Shown here: positions 24,698 to 32,955 of the stretch, piece by piece | How positions within the stretch are numbered: position 1 is the stretch's first letter | Layout of the letters: each line of letters opens with the position of its first letter | Origin: Cellulomonas iranensis NBRC 101100 = JCM 18110 | GTDB taxonomy: Bacteria; Actinomycetota; Actinomycetes; Actinomycetales; Cellulomonadaceae | Length of the DNA stretch: 64,000 bases | NCBI RefSeq assembly: GCF_001552375.1 | Contig: NZ_BCRB01000004.1 | Location: 1 to 64,000, forward strand | Direction of reading: 5' to 3' | The notes under the pieces: generated by a model | What the model saw: only the letters and a program-made list of their open reading frames with translations | The model's database searches: none | Told to the model about the DNA's origin: nothing | Program-made: the position numbers and the translations under genes

Positions 24698-25630
24698 CTA
24701 CCGCCGCACGGCCCACACCAGCAGGTGCGTGCCGTCCACGGGGTGCAGCTCGACCCCGGGCTCGAGGCCGCGCTCGACGTCGTACGGCTGGGCCGCGCCG
24801 ACCTCCCACGTGCCGTCGGGCTGCTCGGACGTCAGCGCGGGGCCCGTCGCGACGTCGTGCGCCACGGCCGTCGCGGTGTCGCCGGACAGCACGCACACCG
24901 ACCCGTCGGTGCCCGCGTAGACGCTCGCACCGCCCGGGAGGGTCGTGACGTCCCCGACGGGGGCCTCGTCGCACGCGAAGGCGGGCGTGGGCAGCGGCGG
25001 CTCGCCCAGCGGGAACGTCGCCGTGCCGGCCCACGCGACCAGCGCGAGCGCGGCGACGCCCGGCAGCAGGCGCCGCGGCTCGGGCAGCGTCGCGCGCCGC
25101 GCGACGAGCAGCCCGAGGCCCGTGATCGCCAGGCCGAGGACGCCGCCGATCGTGTTGAGCAGGATGTCGTTGACGTCGAACGCGCGCCACGCCCACCCGA
25201 CGGACGCGGACACGACCAGCTGGACCGTCTCGATCGTGACCGTCACGGCGAGGCACGTGAGCACGAGCGCCTCGTAGCGCCACCGCACGACGAGCGGCAG
25301 CAGCACGCCCAGCGGCAGCGTCATGAGCACGTTGCGCTGCGCCTCCCAGCCGCCGAGCAGGTCGGGGGCGCGCAGCGTGAGGTCCCAGCTCGGCCCGTCG
25401 CCGTGCGGCACCTGCTCGAACGGCAGCGGCAGGAACGCCGCGGCCGCGAGCACCACGAGGTAGAAGCCGAACATCACGGTCGCGACGAGGCGGACGCGCG
25501 GTGCGCGGTGCGGGCGGTCGGTGGCGCGGCGCGCGGTCGGGGTGCTCGACGCGGCGGACGAGGCCGGCGCGGTGGACGGGCTCGACGCGGTGGTCGGTTC
25601 GGGGCGCTGCTCGACGGGCTGCAGGGTCAC
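24698..25630 (-). CDS. VanZ-family membrane protein with extra C-terminal domain
   Basis: A 310-residue protein. An Ala/Thr/Pro-rich cytoplasmic tail (1-45) precedes a VanZ-like membrane domain with five helices. VanZ features are LGGWEAQRNVLMTLPLGVLLPLV and the FDVNDILLNTIGGVLG motif. A periplasmic C-terminal domain of about 110 residues (LPTPAFACDEAPVGDVTTL...) is not part of classic VanZ. VanZ proteins can give low-level teicoplanin tolerance, but here that is only family knowledge. GTG with CAGGCT six bases upstream. Confidence 0.82.
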   Translation of the reverse strand: MTLQPVEQRPEPTTASSPSTAPASSAASSTPTARRATDRPHRAPRVRLVATVMFGFYLVVLAAAAFLPLPFEQVPHGDGPSWDLTLRAPDLLGGWEAQRNVLMTLPLGVLLPLVVRWRYEALVLTCLAVTVTIETVQLVVSASVGWAWRAFDVNDILLNTIGGVLGLAITGLGLLVARRATLPEPRRLLPGVAALALVAWAGTATFPLGEPPLPTPAFACDEAPVGDVTTLPGGASVYAGTDGSVCVLSGDTATAVAHDVATGPALTSEQPDGTWEVGAAQPYDVERGLEPGVELHPVDGTHLLVWAVRR

Positions 25631-26023
25631 GGCACCAGCCTGGCGCGCTGACCTGCGTCGGCGCGTCCGCCGGGAGCCGGATCATGCCTCCACCCCTGGT
25701 CGGAGGCGGGCGCGCTCAGGCCTCGCCGCTGGGGAGGCTGTGCGAGGTGTCGTAGTGACCGCGGCGGCGGCCTCGGCATCGCTGGCGGCGCACAGCCGGA
25801 TGAGCACGTCGTGCTGGCTGACGGACGCGCGGCCGTCGATCGAGCCGAACCGCAGCATCTCGGCGCGGCGGATCACGGGCGTGAACTGCTCGCCGCCCCC
25901 GACCCCGCGAGCGACGGCCCGGCGAGAGCCGGCGTGGTTCGACCCGCCGGCGGTCCCCCAGGCTGAGCGCAACGACTTGTTGGCGCTGCACTGGGTTCGT
26001 GGCCAGGTGGCCGGAGAGCACCG
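25631..26023. other. Degenerate region at the left edge of a mobile-element scar
   Basis: No convincing intact gene. The minus strand holds an open stretch (about 25686-25890) reading AEMLRFGSIDGRASVSQHD then VLIRLCAASDAEAAAA, which looks like a decayed protein C-terminus. Flanking frames are broken. Confidence 0.4.
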
Positions 26024-26630
26024 GTGAGCGTCGCCGTGCCGGCGCCGACGACGCGCGGCGTGGGCCCGCTGGCAGGCCACGGTCGTGGCCGCGATCGGCG
26101 CCGTGATCCCGACCGTTCTGGCGGCCCAGAGCATGACGTCGCTGGCCGTCGACGTGCTCGGCTTCCTCGTGCTGGCCGCTGCGGCGCTGGCGGCTTCCTC
26201 GAACTCGCGCTCGTCTCGTCGGCGCTGCTGGCGCGCGCCGCGACCCTGGCCGGGCGGCCCGGCGGCGCCGACGCCGTCGCGGTGTGGGTCGTCTCGGCGA
26301 CGTCGGGACTGCTGGCCGGCGTGCACGAGCTGGTCGTCACCACGCCCGTCGGGTCGTCGTGGAGCGTGGAGCCCGGGTCGGTCCTCGCCGCGGCGGTGCG
26401 CCTGGTCGCGCCGCTGGTCGCCGCGTGGCTGTGGGAACGGGTGTTGCAGGCGGCCCGCGCGGAGCAGGCGCACCGCACCCTGGACGATGTACGCCGGGAC
26501 CGGCGTCTGCTCGCGGTGGCTCGCACGGCGCTGCGCGTGCGCCGCCTGGACGCGGCCGGCGCGATCGACCCGCAGCGCTGTGCGCGCTCGTCGACGCCTG
26601 GACCGTGCGCACGTCGCCGCGCTGCGCGTC
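26024..26630 (+). pseudogene. Frameshifted membrane protein of the kind found on actinobacterial conjugative elements
   Basis: The coding signal jumps frames. After GTG 26024 (SVAVPAPTTR) the signal moves near 26055 to a frame reading WARWQATVVAAIGAVIPTVL and SMTSLAVDVLGFLVL. Near 26195 it shifts again to FLELALVSSALLARAATLAG, GLLAGVHELVVTT and VRLVAPLVAAWLWERVL, then RDRRLLAVARTALRVRR. Together these give several membrane helices and a basic tail, resembling DUF2637-like membrane proteins encoded by actinobacterial integrative elements. At least two frameshifts make it a pseudogene unless they are sequencing errors. Confidence 0.6.
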
Positions 26631-26648
26631 GCGCCGCCGGGAAGGCTG

Positions 26649-26684
26649 CCGGTGGGGCCCACCGCATCCGGTGGGCCCCACCGG
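26649..26684. terminator. Strong bidirectional terminator hairpin
   Basis: Perfect 15-bp stem CCGGTGGGGCCCACC / GGTGGGCCCCACCGG with a 6-nt loop, between the pseudogene and the convergent small gene. Confidence 0.8.
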
Positions 26685-26693
26685 CCGGGGAGG

Positions 26694-26804
26694 TCAGCCC
26701 TTCCCGAGGGTGCTGGCGGCCTTGCTCTTGGCCGGCTTGCTGGAGGAGTCGGACGCGAGCGTGCGACCGGCCTTCGACAACTGCGCCTTGGACGGCTTGC
26801 CCAT
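26694..26804 (-). CDS. 36-residue Lys/Ser-rich small protein
   Basis: ATG 26804 to TGA 26694 encodes MGKPSKAQLSKAGRTLASDS and a further 16 residues ending STLGKG; it is basic and probably helical at the N-terminus. A purine-rich AGAGGGGG stretch lies upstream, a near-palindromic operator (26864) precedes it and a strong terminator follows, so it has a full transcription unit of its own. It resembles small 'SKAGxxL' proteins I associate with mobile elements, but no function is known to me. Confidence 0.6.
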   Translation of the reverse strand: MGKPSKAQLSKAGRTLASDSSSKPAKSKAASTLGKG

Positions 26805-26863
26805 GAGGATCGCCCCCTCTTGGGTGGGCTACGCCCACGGTCCCACGCTGCACCGACACACCC

Positions 26864-26879
26864 TCGGACAGGTGTCCGA
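26864..26879. promoter_or_regulatory. Candidate operator for the small protein gene
   Basis: TCGGACAGGTGTCCGA, symmetric at 14 of 16 positions, 60 bp upstream of the 36-residue ORF start. Confidence 0.45.
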
Positions 26880-27263
26880 CATTCGTGCAATGCGACGTCG
26901 TGTCGCTGATCACCAACCGTTCCCGCAAGACCCGTAGCGTGCCCCGCAGGCGCAGCGCGTGGGTGTCGACAGGTGATGCCGGGCTACATCGCCTGAACGG
27001 CCATTGGTTGGCTGCGAGAGCACCGCATGCCGGACCTGCATGTGGGTGTCGCCGTCGATCACCACAACGTCCACGTCGCGCGGGCCACGGCTTGCACGGC
27101 TCGACGAGGTGATGTCCAAGCGCGAGGCGCTCGACGGGCGGCTCTTCTTCAACGGACCTCTGACCCATGTGTCGGCGAGGCGTCGAGACCACCATTGTCA
27201 GATCACCGCCGCGACTGGTGTCATCGAGGACTGCAGCGGGGCCACGCGGAGCGGAGTGAATGA
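26880..27263. other. Region without a confident gene
   Basis: Both strands contain short open frames, e.g. minus-strand RDVDVVVIDGDTHMQVRHAV and plus-strand VMSKREALDGRLFFNGPLTH, but none has a convincing start, length or family. Probably decayed mobile-element sequence plus the promoter of the secreted-protein gene that follows. Confidence 0.45.
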
Positions 27264-28007
27264 ATGACTAGAAGCAGGCACAACCTGGCGCGAGGACTGG
27301 CGGCGTTCGTCGCGACGTGCTCACTATTTCTCCTGGGCGTCCTGCCCTCGGCGTCGGCCTCTCCTGTCGGGACGCTGACGACGGAGCAGGAGAGTCAGAT
27401 TCGGGACGGCCTGGAGGCCTACGGGGTCGGCCAGGACGTCCAGGACTCGCTGATCTCAAAAATCATCGCCGGCGAGACGTGGGATTCTCTGGCGGGCGCC
27501 GAGCCCGTGGCAGTCGAGCAGCGACTCATTCGGGGCGAACTCGTCACGCTTTCGACCTACGCCGATGGCTCCATCACCGCATCCGGCGTCGAACGTGCCA
27601 CCCCTGTGGACCCGGGAAGCATCAGGCCGTTCGATGTGAGCCGTTGCACCTCGAGGCAATCCGGACAGGTTCGCATCAAGACGGGGTGCAATGTCTGGGC
27701 TAGCACCGTCCTCATCACCATGAGTTTCGAGGCGGACTACAACCAGACATTCAGTGCAAGTGACCCTGTCTGGGTAACCGCCGGGTCGATTGTTGCGGTT
27801 CGTTACGCGAACGCCTCCACGCTCGCTGGGACGTACAGCGTCCGCAACTTCGGTCGGACGCAGATCAACGCGACAGCCTCGTCCCCGGCCAAGGCGCGCC
27901 TGACGCTCGATGTCCAGGCAGTCGGGGGCGGTGCTGCAACGACAGTGTGGCTACAGTTGAACGTGCCCACGAACACGTACTCCCTCGGCTACTCCAGCAT
28001 CAACTAG
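27264..28007 (+). CDS. Secreted protein of unknown function with lower GC content
   Basis: A 247-residue exported protein. Signal peptide 1-32 ends PSASA-S. The next 45 residues are helical (TTEQESQIRDGLEAYGVGQD, VQDSLISKIIAGETWDSL); a hinge with SITASGVERA follows. A beta-rich C-terminal domain from about 125 carries a Cys pair (SRCTSRQ, KTGCNVW) and ends WLQLNVPTNTYSLGYSSIN. I do not recognise the family. Codon use includes AAA, ATT, ACA and CTC more often than in neighbours, suggesting transfer. GGAG lies seven bases before the ATG. Nine bases after its stop a micro-gene begins, so they form a two-gene operon closed by a strong terminator. No enzyme motif is visible; a structural, adhesive or toxin role is possible. 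Confidence 0.8.
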   Translation: MTRSRHNLARGLAAFVATCSLFLLGVLPSASASPVGTLTTEQESQIRDGLEAYGVGQDVQDSLISKIIAGETWDSLAGAEPVAVEQRLIRGELVTLSTYADGSITASGVERATPVDPGSIRPFDVSRCTSRQSGQVRIKTGCNVWASTVLITMSFEADYNQTFSASDPVWVTAGSIVAVRYANASTLAGTYSVRNFGRTQINATASSPAKARLTLDVQAVGGGAATTVWLQLNVPTNTYSLGYSSIN

Positions 28008-28016
28008 GAGGACCAG

Positions 28017-28124
28017 ATGACGGCGGCAACTCTGATGCTCGGAGGAGGGCTCGCCCTCTTGGGAGCGCTCGTTGTTGTGATCGTGCGGGCGCTCCGCACG
28101 ACAAGCTCGAAGAAGCAGCGCTGA
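28017..28124 (+). CDS. 35-residue single-helix membrane peptide
   Basis: ATG 28017 to TGA 28124 with a textbook AGGAGG five bases upstream, directly after the secreted-protein stop. The product is MTAATLMLGGGLALLGALVV plus VIVRALRTTSSKKQR: one transmembrane helix (about 5-24) and a basic cytoplasmic tail. The ribosome site, tight spacing and following terminator make it a genuine gene. It may anchor, process, protect against or help export its secreted partner; this is inference. Confidence 0.75.
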   Translation: MTAATLMLGGGLALLGALVVVIVRALRTTSSKKQR

Positions 28125-28137
28125 CGGTGTGAACTCG

Positions 28138-28185
28138 CGAACGCTCCCTTCCGGCCCGCGCCTCTGGGATGGAAGGGAGCGTTCG
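28138..28185 (+). terminator. Strong terminator after the secreted-protein operon
   Basis: Perfect 15-bp stem CGAACGCTCCCTTCC / GGAAGGGAGCGTTCG around an 18-nt loop, starting 13 bp after the micro-gene stop. Confidence 0.8.
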
Positions 28186-28257
28186 GAGCCTTGCTGGCTC
28201 AGAGCCGCAAGGCGCGGAGGCTGCAGCTGCGCATGCCGGGCTCGGTCAGCGGGCCTG

Positions 28258-28350
28258 TCAGCCGTTGAGGAGGGCGGCGATGGCGTCGACGCGGGTCACA
28301 GATGCGGGAGCGTCGTTCTGCACACCTAGGCGCGTAGCGCGAACGATGGC
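28258..28350 (-). pseudogene. C-terminal remnant of an unknown protein
   Basis: A minus-strand frame reads AIVRATRLGVQNDAPASVTR then VDAIAALLNG and stops at 28258. It looks like a real protein end, but upstream the frame loses coding character and meets a stop near 28400. Flanking sequence up to 28500 holds no gene I can support. Confidence 0.35.
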
Positions 28351-28499
28351 CCCAGCCCGACCGGTGTGGGCCCCTCGTTCATGACACGCTGCTACGTCGC
28401 CACCTCACCCGACCGTCCTTGCCTACGCATGTCGGGAACATCCCCATCGGTGGTGCGACGTACGGCACCGGCTCGCCCGGCTTGCACAAGTCCTGAACG

Positions 28500-29385
28500 C
28501 GGGTCGTGGGCAGTGGGTGAGGTCCGTACCGCGTCCGCCTGCGGGCCGGTCATCCACGGCTGGGTGCAGATCAGTGTGGGTCGTGCGCCGGAGCACAGGA
28601 CGACCGCGCGGCCCTTGGGCGTCGCCGCGGGGTCGGCGACGTCGAGGATTCGCTCGCGGTGCAGCTGCTGGGACACGGTGCGGTGACCGCGCCCCGTTGA
28701 CCGTCGACGACGAGAGTCGGTCGTAGTCGCCGATGATTCGGGACAGGTCCTCGAGGAACGCGCCCTCGGAGACGCCGCCGCCGTAGACCTTCAGTTGGAT
28801 GCGGACCACAGCTTCTTCATGCCGGACTCGCCCCAGACCTCCGCGCCCCTGGGACCAGGACTGCAAGATCGTCATGAGGACGATCCCGCGCGAGCCGTAG
28901 TGCGAGTACAGGTTGGGCAGCTCGCGCCACCGACAGACGTTCGCAGCCCCGTCGAGGACCCCGAGCAACGGGGTGGTCAGCCGGCCGCCGGCTGCGAGGG
29001 CGGCCAGTTCCTCGGCGGCCTCGACGACGGCGACGGTCGGCGCGGTGACCACGGCGCGCGCGGTGCCACGACCCTCTTTGGACAGCGAGTACAGGGTGCC
29101 GCCGTCGACGCGTACGAAGTCCTGCGGGTTGAGCTGCGGCTGGGCGTCGGCGGGTCCTTGCGGGGTGACCCATGCGGCCACCTTCTGGTTCGTCAGGCAG
29201 GAGGCCATCTGTTGGGCCGTGCCGACGACGCCGTCGGCGGCCTGGTCGGCGGTCAGCGGGAAGCCGTGGTCGCGCAGGATGTCGACGGCGGGTTCAACTG
29301 TGGGCCGCATCTGCCGCGTGTAGACGTCCGCCGGTCCGACGTCGTCGCGGACCTGGTACGGGAGGCCGCGCGCGTCACGGCCTGA
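28500..29385 (-). pseudogene. Broken conjugation coupling ATPase (VirD4/TraG/TcpA-like)
   Basis: Homology runs across several frames. From about 29330 the product reads GVVGTAQQMASCLTNQKVAA, then TLYSLSKEGRGTARAVV, the Walker-B-like TPLLGVLDGAANVCRWREL and YSHYGSRGIVLMTILQSWSQ. Near 28850 the frame shifts to EVWGESGMKKLWSASN, near 28793 back to KVYGGGVSEGAFLEDLSRII, and near 28695 again to RERILDVADPAA and TLICTQPWMTGPQADAVR. At least three frameshifts and a lost Walker-B acid (LDG where LDE is usual) show it is dead. It marks a former conjugative element. Confidence 0.8.
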
Positions 29386-29469
29386 CGGCCTCGCTCCGCG
29401 ACCTGCCCCGACGAGTTCCGCCGCCGGGGCCGGTCGACACCCGGGACACCCGAGCACGGAGGACCCGCG

Positions 29470-30036
29470 ATGCCTGACGTCACCTACTCCCTGACCGCCT
29501 CGCTCGACGGCTACGTCATCGGTCCCGACGGCCGGTTCGATTGGGCCGCGCCCCCGCCGGACGTGTTCGCGCTCGCCACCGACGAGGTCCGCGGCCTGGG
29601 GGTGCACCTGCTGGGCCGGCGGCTCTACGAGACGATGGAGTACTGGCGCGACGTCGACCCCGCGTCGCTCGACGACGCCGAGCGTGAGTTCGCCGCGCTG
29701 TGGAACGCGCTGCCGAAGGTCGTGTTCTCGCGCACCCTGACGTACGTGCGCGGCCCGGCGCGGCTCGCGACCGGTGACCTGGCCGTCGAGGTCGCCCGCC
29801 TGCGCGACGAGGTCGACGGCGACATCGGCATCGGCGGCGCCGACCTCGCGCACCAGGCCGCGGGCCTCGGCCTGATCGACGAGTACCGCGTGCGCGTCCT
29901 GCCCGTGCTCGTGGGCGGCGGCACGCCGTACTTCGCGCACGACGCGCGGCAGGTGCGGCTGCGGCTCGTCGAGTGCCGCACGTACGACGAGGGCGTCGTC
30001 TACCTGCGGCACCGCGTGGTGCGCGACGACGCGTGA
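29470..30036 (+). CDS. RibD C-terminal/dihydrofolate-reductase-fold protein
   Basis: A 188-residue reductase-fold protein: VTYSLTASLDGYVIGPDGRF at the start, GVHLLGRRLYETMEYW, IGIGGADLAHQAAGLGLIDE and PVLVGGGTPYF. It is intact and lies just outside the right edge of the mobile-element scar. GGAGG lies nine bases before the ATG. NADPH-dependent reduction of an unknown substrate is the family role. Confidence 0.87.
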   Translation: MPDVTYSLTASLDGYVIGPDGRFDWAAPPPDVFALATDEVRGLGVHLLGRRLYETMEYWRDVDPASLDDAEREFAALWNALPKVVFSRTLTYVRGPARLATGDLAVEVARLRDEVDGDIGIGGADLAHQAAGLGLIDEYRVRVLPVLVGGGTPYFAHDARQVRLRLVECRTYDEGVVYLRHRVVRDDA

Positions 30037-30071
30037 GCGCGCGTCCGGCCGCGCGTCGGGGACCATGGGGC

Positions 30072-30821
30072 ATGCGCTCCGCCGCCCCCACCCCCGCCGT
30101 GCTGCCCGGCCGCCCGCGCCGCCGCGCCCGTTCCGCGCTCGCCGCGCTGCTGCTCGTCGCACCGCTCGCGGCCTGCGGCGGCGGTGACGAGGAGGCCGCC
30201 CCGGCCGCGTCGAGCACGCCGCCCGTGACGCCCAGCGCGTCGCCCACCCCGACGCCGGGGCCCACGCCCACCGAGCCCGTCGAGGTCGGCGCGCGCCGGG
30301 AGATCACCGCGCCCGGCGCCGTGCTGGGCGTGGGCGACGCGGCCGTGATCGAGATGCACAACGGGTTCGACCCCGCGGGGCCGGCGTACTCCGAGGCTCA
30401 GGTCACGTCCCGGTTCGTGGGCGTCACCGTCGCCGACCCGGCCGACCTCGCCGGCGTCGACCTGGACACGCCGATCGACCCGGCCGCCGAGACGGTCTAC
30501 TACGTCCGCACGCAGCACACCCTGGAGTGGGCGCGGGGCTTGAGCCTCGTCTCGGTGTCGCCGCCGCACGTGCGGGCCTGGGACGTCGACGGCGCCGGGG
30601 CGTCGGACCTGCTGGTGTTCGGGGTGTTCCCGGCCTGCCAGTCGGGCCGGTTCGCCGAGCACACCCCAGGCGAGACCGTCGAGGCCTGCGACATCGTGGT
30701 GCTGCCGAGCGCGCAGACCCTCGGGTACGTCGGCGTGCCGGAGAACCCGCAGCTCACGCGCGACGCGCACGAGCAGTACGAGGTGCAGCCCGTGCTGTGG
30801 CAGGTGCCGGCCGCGGGCTGA
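30072..30821 (+). CDS. Putative lipoprotein, unknown function
   Basis: A 249-residue lipoprotein: basic N-terminus, hydrophobic ALAALLLVAPLAAC with lipobox LAAC, then a Thr/Pro/Ser tether (about 38-70). The mature domain (75-249) is predicted beta-rich (GDAAVIEMHNGF, VTSRFVGVTVADPADL, YYVRTQHTLEW) with two Cys in FPACQSG and VEACDIV. This pattern recalls small actinobacterial extracellular domains of the Mpr/DUF4352 kind, but I cannot confirm it. GACCAT lies just upstream of the ATG. Confidence 0.72.
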   Translation: MRSAAPTPAVLPGRPRRRARSALAALLLVAPLAACGGGDEEAAPAASSTPPVTPSASPTPTPGPTPTEPVEVGARREITAPGAVLGVGDAAVIEMHNGFDPAGPAYSEAQVTSRFVGVTVADPADLAGVDLDTPIDPAAETVYYVRTQHTLEWARGLSLVSVSPPHVRAWDVDGAGASDLLVFGVFPACQSGRFAEHTPGETVEACDIVVLPSAQTLGYVGVPENPQLTRDAHEQYEVQPVLWQVPAAG

Positions 30822-30869
30822 GGTCGGCACTGCGCCGCGCGCGGAGCCGGAGGCCGGAGCGCGCCGAGG

Positions 30870-31670
30870 TCAGAGCGTCCGGTAGTGGTCGACCGCGGGC
30901 ACCAGCTCGACGGGCACCTCGGGCAGCAGGTCGACGAGCCAGCGCGCCATCTCCGCCATGCCCTGCTCCTCCGACGGCATGTGCCCCACGACCACGAGCC
31001 CCGCGCTCACGCCCGCCGCGACCGCGTCGGCCGCGTACTCGCCGGTCTCCCACTCGTGGCCCTCGCCGATCACGACCACGTCGACGTCGGGGCGGGCGAG
31101 CAGGGCCCGGTTCTTGGCGAAGCCGAGGAAGCCGGGCTGCAGCGCGACGCTCGCCACGCGGGTCGCCGGGTCGCCCACGTACCGCAGCGCGCGGGCGCCC
31201 AGGCGGTCGGCCACGTGCGCGGCGAGCTCGCCCAGCGTCGTCGGCGCCAGGTCGAAGACGCCCGGCTCGCCCGGGCGCTCGGCGTCGAGCCAGCCCAGCG
31301 CGCGTGCCTGGCCGGTGAGGACGCCGTCGGGCTCGCGGTCGTGCCACTGGTCGTGCTGGCGCAGCACCCGCAGCCCGTGCTCGGCGACGAACGCCGCCTT
31401 GGCGCGGTGCACCGGGTCGTCCTCGGCGAGGAGCGTCGACTCGGACGTGCCCGCGTGGTCGAAGTACAGCGGCTCGTGCGTGATCACCAGGTCCAGGCCG
31501 CGCTCGACGGCCGTGCGCAGCACGTCGAACGTCGCCATCACCGTCACGGCCACGCCCCGCACGGGTGCGTCGGGGTCGCCCGCGAGGAACCCGTCCACCG
31601 TCGTCGCCCGCAGCGGCACGCCCACGTGCTCGACGATCCGCTCCGCCACCTGCCGTGCCGTCACAGCCAT
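30870..31670 (-). CDS. Nif3/YqfO-family dinuclear-metal protein
   Basis: A 266-residue member of the NIF3-like family. Metal-binding motifs are ITHEPLYFD (residues ~64-72) and the C-terminal VVGHMPSEEQGMAEMARWL, with TVDGFLAGDPDAPVRGVAVT in the first strand region. Some members are reported to act as GTP cyclohydrolase-like or nucleotide-handling enzymes, but the role is unsettled. ATG with TAGGGT six bases upstream (leaderless). Divergent from the LPMO gene. Confidence 0.85.
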   Translation of the reverse strand: MAVTARQVAERIVEHVGVPLRATTVDGFLAGDPDAPVRGVAVTVMATFDVLRTAVERGLDLVITHEPLYFDHAGTSESTLLAEDDPVHRAKAAFVAEHGLRVLRQHDQWHDREPDGVLTGQARALGWLDAERPGEPGVFDLAPTTLGELAAHVADRLGARALRYVGDPATRVASVALQPGFLGFAKNRALLARPDVDVVVIGEGHEWETGEYAADAVAAGVSAGLVVVGHMPSEEQGMAEMARWLVDLLPEVPVELVPAVDHYRTL

Positions 31671-31725
31671 CGCGCCACCCTAGCGACGCGGCGACGTCGG
31701 GGGAGCGTGGTCCGGCGGACGCGAC

Positions 31726-31735
31726 GAAGCGTTTC
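31726..31735. promoter_or_regulatory. Putative LacI-type operator upstream of LPMO
   Basis: GAAGCGTTTC inside a 20-bp imperfect palindrome (GCGACGAAGCGTTTCGACGC, 16 of 20 symmetric), 69 bp before the LPMO ATG. Same core as upstream of the xylanase. Confidence 0.6.
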
Positions 31736-31803
31736 GACGCCTGGTGCGCGGGGCCGCGCCGACGAAGGGTGCACGGACCACCCGTCGTCACCGAGGAGCA
31801 CCC

Positions 31804-32874
31804 ATGACCCGCACCCCGCCCCTGCGCCGCGTCGCCGCGGTGCTCGGCGCCCTCGCGCTCGGAGCCGGCATGGCCGCCGGCTCGGTCGCGCTGGCCGCGC
31901 CCGCCGCGGCGCACGGCGCCGTGTCCGACCCGCCCGCGCGCGTCTACGGCTGCTGGGACCGCTGGGCCGGCAACCACACCAACCCTGCGATGCAGACGCA
32001 GGACCCGCAGTGCTGGGACGCGTGGCAGGCGAACCCGCAGGCCATGTGGAACTGGAACGGCATCTACAAGGAGGGCGCCAACGGGAACCACGAGCAGTCG
32101 GTGCCCGACGGGCGTCTGTGCTCGGCGGACAACGACCTGTACGCGGCGGCCGACGACCCCGGCCCGTGGCGCACGACCCCCAAGCCGTACGACTTCCGGC
32201 TCACGGTCCACGACCCGTCGAACCACGGCGCGGACTACCTGAAGATCTACGTGACCAAGCAGGGGTACGACGCGCTCACCGAGCCGCTCACGTGGGCGGA
32301 CCTCGAGCTCGTCAAGACCACCGGGCGGTACGCGCCGTCCAGCCCGTACGTGACCGACGTGAGCATCCCGCGCGATCGCACGGGGCACCACGTCGTCTTC
32401 ACGATCTGGCAGGCCAGCCACCTCGACCAGCCGTACTACCAGTGCAGCGACGTGACGTTCGGCGGCACGACGACGCCGACGCCGACACCCACCCCGACGG
32501 CGACGCCCACGCCGACCCCGACCGTGACCGTGACGCCCACGCCCACACCCACCCCGACCACGACCCCCGGCCCGACGCCGACGCCCACGCAGCCGCCCGC
32601 CGGCGCGTGCACCGCGACGGTCCAGGTCGTCAGCACGTGGACCGGCGGCTACCAGGCCACCGTGACCGTCACGGCGGGCGCGTCCGCCATCGGCGGCTGG
32701 AAGGCCACCGTGGCCGGCGCGACCATCACGCAGGCGTGGAACGGCACGGCCTCCGGCAGCACGATCAGCTCGGCGTCGTGGAACGGCGCCCTCGCACCCG
32801 GGGGCACCGCGTCCGCCGGGTTCCTGGGCAGCGGCAGCCCCAGCGGGCTGACCGCGACCTGCAGCGCGACCTGA
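31804..32874 (+). CDS. Secreted AA10 lytic polysaccharide monooxygenase with CBM2
   Basis: A 356-residue copper enzyme that oxidatively cleaves crystalline cellulose or chitin. The signal peptide (1-36) ends APAAA so that H37 becomes the N-terminal His of the copper brace; H141 (PSNHGADYLKIY) is the second, and the YYQCSD Tyr lies at the axial site. A Thr/Pro linker of about 40 residues (222-262) connects to a CBM2 (264-354) beginning CTATVQVVSTWTGGYQ, closed by two Cys. GAGGAG lies seven bases before the ATG. The overall pattern resembles cellulose-active CelS2-type enzymes, so cellulose is the likelier target. Confidence 0.95.
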   Translation: MTRTPPLRRVAAVLGALALGAGMAAGSVALAAPAAAHGAVSDPPARVYGCWDRWAGNHTNPAMQTQDPQCWDAWQANPQAMWNWNGIYKEGANGNHEQSVPDGRLCSADNDLYAAADDPGPWRTTPKPYDFRLTVHDPSNHGADYLKIYVTKQGYDALTEPLTWADLELVKTTGRYAPSSPYVTDVSIPRDRTGHHVVFTIWQASHLDQPYYQCSDVTFGGTTTPTPTPTPTATPTPTPTVTVTPTPTPTPTTTPGPTPTPTQPPAGACTATVQVVSTWTGGYQATVTVTAGASAIGGWKATVAGATITQAWNGTASGSTISSASWNGALAPGGTASAGFLGSGSPSGLTATCSAT

Positions 32875-32898
32875 CCGGTCTGCACCGACCGGCCGACG

Positions 32899-32935
32899 AC
32901 GGGGCCGCACGTCCGAGGCGGGCGTGCGGCCCCGT
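32899..32935 (+). terminator. Terminator after LPMO gene
   Basis: 13-bp perfect stem ACGGGGCCGCACG / CGTGCGGCCCCGT with 11-nt loop, 25 bp after the stop. Confidence 0.75.
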
Positions 32936-32955
32936 CCGCCTGCCATGATCGGCCG

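Noticed and set aside
26880-27263. Plus-strand frame RLDEVMSKREALDGRLFFNG as a gene
   Set aside because: No ribosome site or recognisable domain, and both strands are open; kept only as an unassigned region.
28129-28686. Short plus-strand frames after the secreted-protein operon
   Set aside because: They cross the terminator or lie opposite the coupling-ATPase remnant and show no family features.
32460-32600. Short ACGCCGACGCCGAC-type tandem repeats as a CRISPR or satellite
   Set aside because: They are in-frame Pro/Thr codons of the LPMO linker; the expansin linker at about 52280-52395 shows the same. No CRISPR array was seen anywhere.
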